Of a stretch of DNA of 64,000 nucleotides, positions 37,386-47,450 are shown piece after piece; within the stretch, counting starts at the first letter, position 1; every line of letters starts with the position of its first letter. Origin of the DNA: an uncultured Sphingomonadaceae bacterium (GTDB lineage: Bacteria; Pseudomonadota; Alphaproteobacteria; Sphingomonadales; Sphingomonadaceae); assembly GCA_947494305.1 (NCBI GenBank), contig CANLUL010000002.1, forward strand, positions 1 through 64,000. The letters are read 5' to 3'. The position numbers were made by a program, and so were the translations under genes. Below the pieces are notes generated by a model, which was given only the letters and a program-made list of their open reading frames with translations, was not told the origin of the DNA and did no database searches.

Positions 37386-40190
37386 CTAATGCGCTTCATC
37401 CCAATTTTTGCCCGTTCCGATATCGACATCTAAGGGCACGTCCAGTTTTACTGCCGGCTCTGCAGCGCCTGACATAACTGAGCGGATAACATTACTCGCA
37501 GCATCCACATCGCCTACGGGCAGTTCGAATACCAGTTCATCATGCACCTGCATCATCATCTTCACATGCGGCAATCCAGCTTTGGACAACGCCGGAAGCA
37601 TTCTCGCCATGGCGCGTTTGATGATATCTGCACTGGTTCCTTGAATAGGAGCGTTGATCGCAGCGCGTTCGCTGCCTTGGCGCTCAGCCTGATTTTGTGA
37701 TTTCAGGCGCTCAAACCAAGTTTTGCGGCCAAACAACGTCTCGGTATAACCGCTTTCCCGCGCAGCTTGCAGCGTCGCGGAAATATAATGGTTGATACCC
37801 GGGAACCGCTCAAAATAGACGTTGATCATATCCTGTGCCTCATCCGGGCCCACCTCTAGGCGCTTGGCCAAACCCCAGCGGGAAATGCCATAGAGGATCG
37901 CAAAGTTAATCGTCTTGGCACGGGCACGCGCATCACGATCTTCGCCGCCGAACAGCTCGCGCGCTGTGCGGTTGTGAATATCCTCTCCATTGGCAAACGC
38001 CTCTTTCAGCGTATCGACATCCGCAATATGCGCCGCAAGCCTCAGCTCGATCTGAGAATAATCCGCCGCGAGAATTACATTGCCAGGAGTAGCAACAAAA
38101 GCCTGTCGGATTTGTCGGCCAATATCGGTTCGAATAGGAATATTCTGCAAGTTCGGTTCCGTCGATGACAAACGGCCGGTCTGGGCCCCACTAAGCGAGT
38201 AGGAGGTATGCACGCGTCCAGTTTTGGCGTTAATCTGTTCCTGCAGAGCGTCGGTATAAGTACTCTTCAATTTGCTGAGTTGCCGCCAGTTCACAACTTT
38301 TTGCGCAATTGGCTCCCCGTCACCTGCCAGACGTTCCAATACTGTTACATCGGTAGAATATTGCCCTGACTTGCCTTTCTTGCCACCCTTCAATCCTAGT
38401 TTCCCGAATAAAATTTCACCCAGTTGTTTGGGGCTGCCGATAGAGAAAGGTTCACCCGCCAGTTCATGGATTTCCTTTTCGAGACCCTCCATGTTTTCAG
38501 CGAAGCTTTGCGACAATCGCGCCAGTTCTTCCCGATCGACAAGCACACCGGTTTCTTCCATTTTGGCAATCACCGGGACAAGCGGACGGTCGACCATCTG
38601 ATAAACTCGTGTCGCTCCTTCCGGAGCCATGCGCAGACGCAATATTTCCCATAAACGCAAAGTAACATCGGCATCTTCAGCGCCATATTCCGTTGCTTTA
38701 TCAAGCGGCACTTCGGCAAAGCTAATGGCCTTTTTCCCCGAACCGCACAGAGATTTGAAGCTGATACATTCATGCCCTAAGTGCAGCTTCGATAGCTCAT
38801 CCATACCGTGACCATGCAAACCAGCATCGAGATTGAAGCTCATCACTAACGTATCATCCATCGGCGCAATTGAAATATCATGCTGCGCCAAGACACCCAT
38901 GTCATATTTCAAATTTTGCCCAACCTTCAACACAGCATCGTCTTCGAGCAATGGTTTGAGCACAGCCAGCGCCTCTTCAAACGGTATTTGCTGCGGAGTC
39001 TCTCCAAACATATCGCCGCTGCCATGGCCGAGTGGAATATAACAGGCCTCATTCGGCCCAGTGGCAAGACAGACGCCAACGATCCGCGCCGTCACGCTTT
39101 CAAGGCTGTCGGTTTCCAAATCAATCGCACAAACACCCTTCTCCGTTGCGCGAACGATCCACTGTTGTAGTGATTCCATTGTCTGAACGCATTCATATTT
39201 GCTGCGATCGATCGGCGGGGCTTCAACCGGCTTTGGTGTATCAGCCAAAACAGGATCATGGCCGCCAACGTCGGGGTCTTGTGGTTCCGCCTGTCCGCCA
39301 CCCAATTTTTTGAGCAAAGAGTTAAATCCATGATGCTCAAGAAACTCCTGAAGCGGCGGCACCGGAATATCCTTCAGAAGGAAACTGTCCAATGTATCGG
39401 GCAGCGGACAATCCTCTTTCAAAGTCACTAATATTCGTGAAAGCCGCGCCAGTTCACTATTTTCAACAAGCCTTTCCTGCATTTTCGACTTCTTCATATC
39501 GGGCGCCGCTTCGAGCACCGATTCGATATCACCATATTCATTGATCAGCTTTGATGCAGTTTTAGGTCCGATACCGGGCACGCCAGGAATGTTGTCCGAG
39601 GTATCACCCATCAAACCCAATACATCGCCTAGCTTTTCCGGACCCACACCAAATTTCTCTTCCACCGTGGCGCGGTTCATTCGCGCGTTCTTCATGGTGT
39701 CCAGCATGTCGACGCGACTATCGTCGCTAGGTTCGATAAGCTGCATCAGATCCTTGTCAGAAGAGACTATGGTGACCTTCCAGCCTTCCGCAAGCGCAGC
39801 CTTGGTATAGCTGGCGATCATATCATCGGCTTCGACATTTTCCTCTTCAATCATAGGCAGAGAAAACGCCTTGGTCGCATCGCGTATCATCGGAAATTGC
39901 GGGACAAGATCGTCTGGCGCCGGGGGCCGGTTGGCTTTATACTGATCGTAAATTTCGTTTCGGAAACTGGTACCGGATTTATCAAGCACCACCGCCATAT
40001 GCGTCGGTCCATCCGCTTTGTGCAGATCGTCCGCAAGTTTCCAGAGCATCGTTGTATAACCGTAGACCGCACCGACAGGTTCTCCATGCTTATTGGTGAG
40101 CGGAGGCAGGCGGTGATAAGCTCTAAAAATATAGGCCGATCCATCGACCAGATAGAGATGCTTTTGTTGCTTTTCAGAAGAGTCTGTCAT
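37386..40190 (-). CDS. polA: DNA polymerase I
   Basis: 934-aa repair and Okazaki-fragment polymerase. The N-terminal 5'-3' exonuclease spans about 1-290 (YLVDGSAYIFRAYH, GDTSDNIPGVPGIGPKTA). The 3'-5' proofreading domain is intact, with the AIDLETDSLES start and GQNLKYDMGVL. The polymerase domain has motif A DYSQIELRLAA, motif B with KTINFAILYG and motif C VHDELVFE. I use the ATG at 40190 (MTDSSEKQQ); an upstream in-frame extension of 10 residues looks spurious. The diguanylate cyclase gene ends 33 nt upstream on the same strand. Confidence 0.97.
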   Translation of the reverse strand: MTDSSEKQQKHLYLVDGSAYIFRAYHRLPPLTNKHGEPVGAVYGYTTMLWKLADDLHKADGPTHMAVVLDKSGTSFRNEIYDQYKANRPPAPDDLVPQFPMIRDATKAFSLPMIEEENVEADDMIASYTKAALAEGWKVTIVSSDKDLMQLIEPSDDSRVDMLDTMKNARMNRATVEEKFGVGPEKLGDVLGLMGDTSDNIPGVPGIGPKTASKLINEYGDIESVLEAAPDMKKSKMQERLVENSELARLSRILVTLKEDCPLPDTLDSFLLKDIPVPPLQEFLEHHGFNSLLKKLGGGQAEPQDPDVGGHDPVLADTPKPVEAPPIDRSKYECVQTMESLQQWIVRATEKGVCAIDLETDSLESVTARIVGVCLATGPNEACYIPLGHGSGDMFGETPQQIPFEEALAVLKPLLEDDAVLKVGQNLKYDMGVLAQHDISIAPMDDTLVMSFNLDAGLHGHGMDELSKLHLGHECISFKSLCGSGKKAISFAEVPLDKATEYGAEDADVTLRLWEILRLRMAPEGATRVYQMVDRPLVPVIAKMEETGVLVDREELARLSQSFAENMEGLEKEIHELAGEPFSIGSPKQLGEILFGKLGLKGGKKGKSGQYSTDVTVLERLAGDGEPIAQKVVNWRQLSKLKSTYTDALQEQINAKTGRVHTSYSLSGAQTGRLSSTEPNLQNIPIRTDIGRQIRQAFVATPGNVILAADYSQIELRLAAHIADVDTLKEAFANGEDIHNRTARELFGGEDRDARARAKTINFAILYGISRWGLAKRLEVGPDEAQDMINVYFERFPGINHYISATLQAARESGYTETLFGRKTWFERLKSQNQAERQGSERAAINAPIQGTSADIIKRAMARMLPALSKAGLPHVKMMMQVHDELVFELPVGDVDAASNVIRSVMSGAAEPAVKLDVPLDVDIGTGKNWDEAH

Positions 40191-40223
40191 GACGGCGAGC
40201 ATTAGCATCAGCCGCGCCAAGCG

Positions 40224-41072
40224 TCACCGTGAAATTGTAGTGAGATTTGGCTCAATATCATTGCCCAATATCTCGGGCGATGACCGGCGTCTCGTCCTCA
40301 TTCCGGGTTCAAACATAACTACGCGATTACGACCCCGACGCTTGGCCTCGAATAAGGCTGCATCTGCGTTCCGCATCAAAAGAGAACGCTCCTGATGAGC
40401 AGTGGCATTGGTCAGTCCAATACTAATTGTCATGACATAACGGACACCGGGATGCGGTTCAAATTTTGTATGTTCGACTTCGTGCCGGATTAACTCGCCA
40501 ATAATTTGGCCTTCGGCTTCACTCGTATCGGGTAACAATACCCCAAATTCTTCTCCGCCTATCCGGCCAATCAAATCACCTTTGCGCAATATCTTCCGGA
40601 AACTCCGCGCCAAAAGAACTAACGCTTCGTCTCCTTGTGGATGCCCAAAGCTGTCGTTAATCTGCTTGAAATTATCAACATCGAGCATCAATAATATGCT
40701 GTTGGTACTGGTCGCTCTGACTTCTTCGCTTCTATCAAAAAAATGTTCCCGGTTGGGTAAGCCAGTCATCCCGTCATAATTGGCTTTGTGGGCAAGCATT
40801 GTATTGGCATTGCGCAGTTCCTCTTCCGTTGCCTGTAAGCGCTTAGCTGTACTGGCAAGCCGGACCCGTTGGTTGGCCATGTACCAACTCAAGGGAATAC
40901 CCACACCCCACGGCACGACAATAGCCAGGATCATTATACCCCAGAAATGATCATCAAAACCAAAGATCAAAAGATATAAAGGCGCAGTGAGACAAAAGGA
41001 TAGTAGCACTGCCGTGCCAGTTACTATCCATGCTTCGCGCCATCGGGGCAATTCATCGAAAAAGCCGATCAT
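40224..41072 (-). CDS. Membrane diguanylate cyclase (GGDEF domain)
   Basis: 282-aa enzyme making cyclic di-GMP. Two TM helices (about 14-36 and 43-63) are joined by a short loop, followed by a short coiled coil (70-95). The GGDEF domain has the active-site variant GGEEF at 172-176 and an RxxD inhibitory site (RKGD, 163-166) five residues upstream, so product inhibition is expected. With no periplasmic sensor domain, the signal would act through the membrane helices. The gene lies 33 nt before polA on the same strand and may share its transcript. Confidence 0.94.
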   Translation of the reverse strand: MIGFFDELPRWREAWIVTGTAVLLSFCLTAPLYLLIFGFDDHFWGIMILAIVVPWGVGIPLSWYMANQRVRLASTAKRLQATEEELRNANTMLAHKANYDGMTGLPNREHFFDRSEEVRATSTNSILLMLDVDNFKQINDSFGHPQGDEALVLLARSFRKILRKGDLIGRIGGEEFGVLLPDTSEAEGQIIGELIRHEVEHTKFEPHPGVRYVMTISIGLTNATAHQERSLLMRNADAALFEAKRRGRNRVVMFEPGMRTRRRSSPEILGNDIEPNLTTISR

Positions 41073-41173
41073 CGTACGAAACTTAGAGACGAATGATTGC
41101 GACCCTATTCAATGCCATGGTTAACAATCTGCACTTCAATCCGCCAAGGTTGGCAGATTCAGGACAAAAGTTG

Positions 41174-42082
41174 TTAACAGTCGAGCCGCAGCGCATCGCG
41201 CTGCAACTCCCCCAGCAGAAAAGGCTTATGCGCACGTAAAATTCTCTCAGCAAACTCCATAAACACCCGGACCCGAGCAGTTTTCCGCAAATCCTGATGC
41301 GTCAGAATCCAAATGTCCCGGGATGGAGTGGGTGGTTGATTGGTTGCCCGCACCAGATCACCATAGCCATCACCCGCAAGACACGGCACCGCTATAAGAC
41401 CCATTTTGCGTTGAGCCATTTCCAGTTGCAGTGAGATGCTACTGAAGCTGCCCCAGACGGGCACGCGTTTAAATTCTGTATTTTGAGTCCAGTCTGGATA
41501 GCGCCCTTCGCGATCTTCCCATCCGAGCCAGCGCGCTTCCTCAGGGTGATTTTCAAAATCATGGGCGGCAATATAGTCTGGATGGGCATAAACCGAGGTT
41601 GTATAAGAAAACAGCCGCTTACCCACCAATGTGTCAGGCGGGTTATTGTCCATACGGATGGCAATATCTGCTTCACGGCGTGCAACATCCAAAAGATCAT
41701 AGCTCGTAATGATTTCCAGTTCTAACCCCGGATATTGTTCACAAAATTCGGGTAGATAGGGTGCGAAAATGTTGATCGCGAACGGTTCCGCCATGGTAAC
41801 CTTGATCGAACCCGAAAGTTCATTGTCCCGCCCTACTATATGCCTTTCAACCGAAACCAGATCGTCGTTAAATCGTCCCGCCGCCTCGGCCAACTCTTCG
41901 CCCGCCTGTGTCGGGAAATACCCTTCGGGTCGTCGTTCAAAAAGCGCAACACCAAGCGACTGCTCGAGCTGATCGATCCGGCGACTGACGGTGGAATGGT
42001 GAACTTTAAGCGATTTGGCGGCAGCTCTTACCGTGCCAGCGGCCATCACTTCGCGAAATGTCTTGATCTCTTCCCAGTCCAT
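41174..42082 (-). CDS. LysR family transcriptional regulator
   Basis: 302-aa regulator. The N-terminal winged HTH (residues 4-62: AAAKSLKVHHSTVSRRIDQLE) is canonical and the rest is the periplasmic-binding-protein-like effector domain. The gene is divergent from the DUF427 gene; a GCAAC-GTTGC inverted repeat between them is a plausible binding site. LysR proteins usually control the divergent neighbour, so the DUF427-MAPEG-DUF1993 set is the first candidate target. Confidence 0.93.
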   Translation of the reverse strand: MDWEEIKTFREVMAAGTVRAAAKSLKVHHSTVSRRIDQLEQSLGVALFERRPEGYFPTQAGEELAEAAGRFNDDLVSVERHIVGRDNELSGSIKVTMAEPFAINIFAPYLPEFCEQYPGLELEIITSYDLLDVARREADIAIRMDNNPPDTLVGKRLFSYTTSVYAHPDYIAAHDFENHPEEARWLGWEDREGRYPDWTQNTEFKRVPVWGSFSSISLQLEMAQRKMGLIAVPCLAGDGYGDLVRATNQPPTPSRDIWILTHQDLRKTARVRVFMEFAERILRAHKPFLLGELQRDALRLDC

Positions 42083-42128
42083 ATTTCCCTTCCTTAGACC
42101 AAATTCACATCAACTAAGCGGCTAATTT

Positions 42129-42147
42129 TTGCAACTATGGGTTGCGA
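42129..42147. promoter_or_regulatory. Candidate LysR operator
   Basis: GCAAC-TATGG-GTTGC is a perfect 5-bp inverted repeat with a 5-nt centre, inside a T-N11-A type frame, in the divergent spacer between the LysR gene and the DUF427 gene. This is the usual form and position of a LysR site. Confidence 0.4.
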
Positions 42148-42216
42148 TATCGTGATTGGACATCATATTTTTTAGCCAGTATCGTTGGTGCATAAAAGCT
42201 AATTGGGAGAGAGGCT

Positions 42217-42696
42217 ATGGCGAAGTTATCAACCAGCATATATCGAGCAACCGGGTCTGCGGCACCTGGTTTTCAAAAACATCCGCGATATGAACTCGAT
42301 ATTGTGCCATCACGATCATTGCATCAATTGGTATTGAATGAGGCTTTAATCGCCGCTTCGGATCGTTCGCTGATTGTTTGCGAACAGGGACTTCGTAACG
42401 TCCTATATGTACCGCGCGAGGATATTTTGGTCCCCCTCACTCGTATGAGAGGACAATCGAGCTATTGCCCCTTCAAAGGGACGGCGACCTATTGGGAACT
42501 GGATGCCAATGGGCAAATCTACGACAATGCCGCATGGAGCTATGAGCTTCCCTATGATGAAGTTGCACCGCTCAAAGGCCATTTGGCTTTCTATCTCGAC
42601 AAGCTCGATTGTTATTGGCGCAATGGAATTGACCAACCATTGCTAGGCCCAGGTCGTTGTCACGGAGATGATTGCTTTAAACCACTAGCTGCATAG
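42217..42696 (+). CDS. DUF427 family protein
   Basis: 159-aa soluble protein. The family signature is SSYCPFKGTATYWEL (residues about 86-100) followed by NAAWSYELPYDEVAPLKGHLAFY. The family has a beta-rich fold and no settled function; some members are annotated as nucleotidyltransferase-related without proof. A GGGAGAGAGG ribosome site precedes the ATG. Start of a plus-strand run that continues with MAPEG, DUF1993 and pyrC; divergent from the LysR gene. Confidence 0.9.
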   Translation: MAKLSTSIYRATGSAAPGFQKHPRYELDIVPSRSLHQLVLNEALIAASDRSLIVCEQGLRNVLYVPREDILVPLTRMRGQSSYCPFKGTATYWELDANGQIYDNAAWSYELPYDEVAPLKGHLAFYLDKLDCYWRNGIDQPLLGPGRCHGDDCFKPLAA

Positions 42697-42734
42697 CCGC
42701 CCTCTTTATCACAAATCGTATTGGAACCTATAAA

Positions 42735-43151
42735 ATGACTATTCCTATTTATGCCGCAGCAGCGGGTGCATTTCTCATTATTTTGCAAGCTTTGCTTATG
42801 GTCACCGTTGGTGCTTATCGTGGCAAATCTGGCATAAGTTTGGGTGGGGGTGATGACCCCGCACTGGAACGCAAGATCCGGCGCCATGGTAATCTGGCGG
42901 AAAATGCAGGCCTTTTTGTCGCTGTTTTGGCGCTGGCCGAAATGACCGTTGTTCCCAATATCGTCGTCCAATATATCGCCATTGCCTTTGTCATCGCTCG
43001 CATCTTCCATGCTATCGCACTGTCATCTGCGGTCGGAGCGCAGGGCGGTGAAGGCAGCAAGTTTTTTGTTGTTGCCCGTGTTATAGGTGCGATGGGAACT
43101 TTTCTCTCTTTTGTCGTGCTGGGCGGGTACATCCTCTACGGCCTATTGTAG
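42735..43151 (+). CDS. MAPEG family membrane protein
   Basis: 138-aa integral membrane protein with four hydrophobic helices. The MAPEG signature is the polar segment between helices 1 and 2: ERKIRRHGNLAENAGLFVAV (residues about 44-63), where Arg, Asn and Glu are conserved. Eukaryotic relatives are microsomal glutathione transferases and leukotriene synthases; bacterial function is not established. It lies 38 nt after the DUF427 gene and 30 nt before the DUF1993 gene. Confidence 0.93.
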   Translation: MTIPIYAAAAGAFLIILQALLMVTVGAYRGKSGISLGGGDDPALERKIRRHGNLAENAGLFVAVLALAEMTVVPNIVVQYIAIAFVIARIFHAIALSSAVGAQGGEGSKFFVVARVIGAMGTFLSFVVLGGYILYGLL

Positions 43152-43181
43152 CACTCTTCACAATTTTCATAAGGAACTTTC

Positions 43182-43697
43182 ATGACACTATCCCTCTCCC
43201 AAATTCTCAAAGGCTCCACCGCACAGGCCTTTCGCGGTCTTACCAACGTGCTCAACAAGACCAAGGAACATGCAGCCGCTGCAGAAATAGACGATGCCAA
43301 TTTTCTGGATGCCCGTCTGTTTCCCGATATGCATGAAATGAAGTGGCAAGTGCAGATGATAACCGAATTCGCAGTGCGCGGTGCTGCACGGATGACCGGC
43401 GTTGCGACAGATGATCTGCCGAGCCTACCAATGGAAGGTGACAGTTTTGACGCCCTGATCAAACGGATAGAAGAATGTGCGGAAACAGTTGAAAAAGCAG
43501 ATGATGCAACCATTGATGGCAATGCGGATATGAAAATCATTATGCCCATAGGTCCGGAACAGACGATGGAGCTGGACGGCAAAACCTATGTGCAGAGCTT
43601 CTATCTACCCAATCTGTTTTTCCACGTCACCACCGCCTATAACTTGGCGCGAATGCAGGGCGTTGCCGTTGGCAAGCGCGAATATATGGGTATGTGA
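43182..43697 (+). CDS. DUF1993 family protein
   Basis: 171-aa soluble helical protein resembling the DinB-like four-helix bundle group. Family cues are NFLDARLFPDMHEMKWQVQM near residue 40 and FYLPNLFFHVTTAYNLARMQG near 140, each contributing a His of the kind that binds metal in related bundles. The function is unknown. An AAGGAAC ribosome site precedes the ATG. The gene sits between MAPEG and pyrC on the same strand. Confidence 0.9.
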   Translation: MTLSLSQILKGSTAQAFRGLTNVLNKTKEHAAAAEIDDANFLDARLFPDMHEMKWQVQMITEFAVRGAARMTGVATDDLPSLPMEGDSFDALIKRIEECAETVEKADDATIDGNADMKIIMPIGPEQTMELDGKTYVQSFYLPNLFFHVTTAYNLARMQGVAVGKREYMGM

Positions 43698-43766
43698 TTC
43701 CAGCTACCCGACAGCTGACATCAATTTCCCATTGCGCTTCGCGTCCCTTGGCTTAGGGAGGTGGCG

Positions 43767-44822
43767 ATGACTGACAGCGCTATATCCACTCGCCTAATAA
43801 TTCGCCAACCAGACGACTGGCATGTGCACCTTCGTGATGGCGAAATGTTGGAGGCTGTGGCGGAATATACCGCACGCCAGTTTGCACGGGCGATAGTCAT
43901 GCCCAATCTGGCTCCCCCCGTCACCACGGTCGACGCGGCAAATAGCTACCGCGATCGTATCAAGGCCGCTACTGGAACCAACTTCACGCCGTTGATGACC
44001 TGTTATTTAACAGATAACATTGATCCGGCAGAGGTGGTGCTCGGTTTTGGCAAAGGGGTGTTCACGGCCTGCAAACTATACCCAGCGAACGCGACCACCA
44101 ATAGCAGTCATGGCGTAACCAATATTCAAAATATCTATCCCGTGCTGGAAGCAATGCAACGGATTGGCATGCCGCTGCTAGTCCACGGCGAAGTGACGGA
44201 CGTTGATATCGATATTTTCGACCGTGAGGCGGTTTTTATCGAACGCATTCTATCCAAAGTAATTGCAGACTTTCCAGATCTGAAGGTCGTGTTCGAACAT
44301 ATCACCACCGCTGAAGCCGTCGAATTTGTAGATGGCAGTGGCACCAATATCGCCGCTACGATTACTCCCCACCATCTGGCATTTAACCGCAACGCAATTT
44401 TCCAGGGTGGCATACGTCCACATTATTATTGCCTGCCAGTGGCTAAGCGGGAGAAACATCGATTGGCTCTGCGTCAGGCGGCCACATCAGGATCCGAAAA
44501 ATATTTTCTGGGCACAGATAGCGCCCCGCACCTTTCGGATGACAAAGAATCATCGTGCGGCTGTGCCGGTCTGTTCAACGCCCCTTATGCATTGGAAAGC
44601 TACACACAGACTTTCGAAGAGGAAAGTGCGCTCGATAAGCTGGAAGCTTTTGCTTCGGAAAATGGACCGCGTTTTTATGGTTTGGCGCTGAATGATACAC
44701 GGGTTGTTCTGGAAAAACTGGATAATCAAGCCGCAAAAGAATTTCAAACAGACAGTGGGCCGGTTATTCCGTTTCTAGCCGATGAAACCTTGTCCTGGAA
44801 ATTCGCGGGATTTGAGCATTAA
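43767..44822 (+). CDS. pyrC: Dihydroorotase (PyrC, type II)
   Basis: 351-aa zinc enzyme closing carbamoyl-aspartate to dihydroorotate in pyrimidine synthesis. The metal motif H19-V-H21 lies in [12 protein letters not shown]. The carbamylated lysine is in [16 protein letters not shown] near residue 102, and the Asp ligand is in GTDSAPHL. Sequence and length follow the short E. coli PyrC type rather than the longer type I. The ATG at 43767 follows GGAGG at 6 nt; a GTG two codons upstream is rejected. Confidence 0.97.
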   Translation: MTDSAISTRLIIRQPDDWHVHLRDGEMLEAVAEYTARQFARAIVMPNLAPPVTTVDAANSYRDRIKAATGTNFTPLMTCYLTDNIDPAEVVLGFGKGVFTACKLYPANATTNSSHGVTNIQNIYPVLEAMQRIGMPLLVHGEVTDVDIDIFDREAVFIERILSKVIADFPDLKVVFEHITTAEAVEFVDGSGTNIAATITPHHLAFNRNAIFQGGIRPHYYCLPVAKREKHRLALRQAATSGSEKYFLGTDSAPHLSDDKESSCGCAGLFNAPYALESYTQTFEEESALDKLEAFASENGPRFYGLALNDTRVVLEKLDNQAAKEFQTDSGPVIPFLADETLSWKFAGFEH

Positions 44823-44851
44823 AAACCTTCTATTTCTGCGGAAGGCAAGGT

Positions 44852-46069
44852 GTGAGTGATATTCCCACTAAAGCTGACGGCGAACGACCAAGGCGCATTA
44901 GCGAGCTAAAACTATTCCTGTTCGCACTGGCGACCGCTGCGGCCATTGCTAACGGCTATTATGTTCACCCGTTGATCACCCCCGTTGCTGATGAGTTCGG
45001 TGTGAGCGGAGCGGTGGTTGGGCTTGTTCCCGCGTTAAACCAGATCGCGCTCGCGCTGGGTATTTTGCTTTTGTTACCGCTCGGCGATCGGGTAAACAAT
45101 CGAACATTGGTTACGATATTCGTCTGCGGCCAGTTTATTGCAATGCTCGCTATGGCGCTTTCTGACAGTTTTTTTATCTTCGCCGCGGCTTCCTCCCTGC
45201 TCGGCTTTTTCACAATCATTCCCTATTTGTTGCCGGCCTATGTGACGCAGCGGGTGCAGCCAGGTCGAATGGGTCATGTCACCGGCATCATGGCAGCCGG
45301 AGTGACGTTGGGCATATTAGGCAGCCGTGTCGGCGCTGGTATGCTGGGTCATTATTTTGGCTGGCGCACTGCCTATTGGGTTGGTGTCGCACTAACCGCA
45401 TCGCTGGTTATCCTCTTGCCAATGATCATGGATCGCAAATCGGAAGAGCCCGAGAAAAAAGAAAAACCGCCAAGCTATCGTGAATTACTAGGATCACTCT
45501 GGCCGATGATCAGAGCCTATCCCGAAGTGACATTGGGCGGCTTCATGCAGGCGATTTCTTTCGGCCTCTTCCTCGCGCTTTGGTTGGGTATCGGACTGCA
45601 TCTGCCGCGCATTGGCTATGGTGTGGATACAGTCGGTTATCTGGCTTTCATTGCCGCGATAAACGTTTTCGTTGCGCCCTATGCTGGTAAATTTATCGAC
45701 CGGTCCGGCGCAGAAGAAACCCGTGTCTTTTTCTCTGCGATCCAATTGGTCGGTGTTTGCTTGCTACCCTTTGCGGGCGACAATCTGATCGTCCTAGTCA
45801 TTGCGGTCATCCTCAACACATTGGGCGGCGCGTCCAAAGATGTTGCTAGCCGAACCATCTTGTTCAGCCGCGCGCCCGAAATTCGCACGCGATTGATGAC
45901 CATTTATATCGTCATCATGTTTATCGGCGGCGGTATATCAAGCTGGCTGGGTACTGCCGTATACGAATATGGTGGTTGGACCGGTATCTCGATCATGGCC
46001 ATTATTTACGCCTCGGTCATCATGATTCTGGCAATTTGGGGGCTGCGTTTCCGCAGGGATGAAACCTAG
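44852..46069 (+). CDS. MFS transporter
   Basis: 405-aa major-facilitator permease with 12 predicted helices. The loop 2-3 motif appears as LGDRVNNRTLVTIF near residue 72, and the central cytoplasmic loop is charged (DRKSEEPEKKEKPP near 192). It starts with GTG after GGAAGGCAAGG. The pattern resembles drug/metabolite exporters of the YnfM/AraJ type, but the substrate is unknown. It follows pyrC by 29 nt and overlaps the sdaA stop by 4 nt convergently. Confidence 0.92.
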   Translation: MSDIPTKADGERPRRISELKLFLFALATAAAIANGYYVHPLITPVADEFGVSGAVVGLVPALNQIALALGILLLLPLGDRVNNRTLVTIFVCGQFIAMLAMALSDSFFIFAAASSLLGFFTIIPYLLPAYVTQRVQPGRMGHVTGIMAAGVTLGILGSRVGAGMLGHYFGWRTAYWVGVALTASLVILLPMIMDRKSEEPEKKEKPPSYRELLGSLWPMIRAYPEVTLGGFMQAISFGLFLALWLGIGLHLPRIGYGVDTVGYLAFIAAINVFVAPYAGKFIDRSGAEETRVFFSAIQLVGVCLLPFAGDNLIVLVIAVILNTLGGASKDVASRTILFSRAPEIRTRLMTIYIVIMFIGGGISSWLGTAVYEYGGWTGISIMAIIYASVIMILAIWGLRFRRDET

Positions 46070-47442
46070 CATTCCACCAAATTAACGGCCAGACCGCCCT
46101 GAGACGTTTCTTTGTAGCGTTCACTCATATCGAGGCCGGTTTTGCGCATGGTCTCGATAACCTCGTCTAGACTGACACGATGCGTACCATCGCCCAAGAT
46201 GGACAGGCGCGCCGCTTCGATCGCTTTGACTGCGCCTACCGCATTGCGTTCGATACAGGGCACCTGCACCAGTCCTGCAACCGGATCACAGGTCAGGCCA
46301 AGATTGTGCTCCATGCCGATCTCGGCCGCATTCTCGACCTGCAAAGGCGAGCCGCCCCAAGCGGCAGTGAGACCGGCCGCCGCCATCGAACAGGCAACAC
46401 CAACTTCCCCTTGGCACCCCACTTCAGCCCCGGAAATCGAGGCGTTTTCTTTGAACAGGGAGCCAATGGCCGCGGCTGTCAGAAGAAATGTTTCAACACC
46501 AGCAGCATCCGCTTTCGGCGCAAAACGCTCATAAAAGCGCAACACTGACGGTACGATACCTGCCGCTCCATTGGTCGGTGCAGTGACCACTTTTCCGCCG
46601 GCTGCATTTTCTTCATTTACTGCCAGTGCCCATAGATTCACCCAATCCAAAATTGTTAGTGGGTCGGATAGCGCCCGTTCTTGTCGGTCCATGAGGCGGC
46701 CATATATTAGCGGCGCGCGGCGTTTGACTTTTAGGCCGCCTGGCAGGATTCCTTCCTGCTTGATACCGCGATCAATACAGGCCGACATCGCATCGGCAAT
46801 CGCCCGGATGCCTTTGCTAATCTCTTCATCACTCGAACCGGTACGTTCATTGTAACGCATAATATCCGCGATAGAATAATCATTCTCTTCCGCTATGCGG
46901 AGCAGGTCTGCACCGGACTTAAACGGGTGCGGCACATCCCAAAGGCCGGTTTTTGGATCATTTGTGCCGATCTGATCCTCATCCAATATCGCCCCACCGC
47001 CGACTGAATAATAGACACGGGTGTCGAGCAGTTCATCACCGTTAAACGCGCTGAGCCGCATGGCATTGCTATGGAAATCAAGGCGTTTCTTTTGGTCGAA
47101 AATTACATCTGCTTCTTCATCAAATGAAATTTGATGCGTACCATTCAAACTGAGCTGTGACGTTTCCCGTATTTGATTGACCAGCGCATCTGCCACATCC
47201 GGTTCGATACATTCCGGCCTTTGACCGGACAATCCCAGCAAGACGGCGCGGTCGGTTGCGTGTCCCTTGCCTGTCAATGCAAGAGAGCCAAAGAGCAATG
47301 TCTCCAGCCGCGTCACTTCGTTGAGTCTGCCGGCCTCGGCAACGCGTTCGACAAATGTCGCCGCAGCCAGCATAGGCCCCATAGTGTGAGAGCTAGATGG
47401 CCCCACGCCGATTTTGAATAGTTCAAATGTGCTACAGACCAT
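46066..47442 (-). CDS. sdaA: L-serine ammonia-lyase (single-chain type)
   Basis: 458-aa iron-sulfur enzyme converting L-serine to pyruvate and ammonia. The N-terminal GVGPSSSHTMGPM near residue 12 is the SdaA signature. The cluster cysteines occur in VGCQGEVGVACSMA, LTCDPVAGLVQVPC and nearby. The beta and alpha parts are fused in one chain, as usual in proteobacteria. Its stop overlaps the MFS stop, and the DUF885 gene ends 8 nt upstream on the same strand, so read-through from it is likely. Confidence 0.96.
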   Translation of the reverse strand: MVCSTFELFKIGVGPSSSHTMGPMLAAATFVERVAEAGRLNEVTRLETLLFGSLALTGKGHATDRAVLLGLSGQRPECIEPDVADALVNQIRETSQLSLNGTHQISFDEEADVIFDQKKRLDFHSNAMRLSAFNGDELLDTRVYYSVGGGAILDEDQIGTNDPKTGLWDVPHPFKSGADLLRIAEENDYSIADIMRYNERTGSSDEEISKGIRAIADAMSACIDRGIKQEGILPGGLKVKRRAPLIYGRLMDRQERALSDPLTILDWVNLWALAVNEENAAGGKVVTAPTNGAAGIVPSVLRFYERFAPKADAAGVETFLLTAAAIGSLFKENASISGAEVGCQGEVGVACSMAAAGLTAAWGGSPLQVENAAEIGMEHNLGLTCDPVAGLVQVPCIERNAVGAVKAIEAARLSILGDGTHRVSLDEVIETMRKTGLDMSERYKETSQGGLAVNLVEC

Positions 47443-47450
47443 GACTTAGC

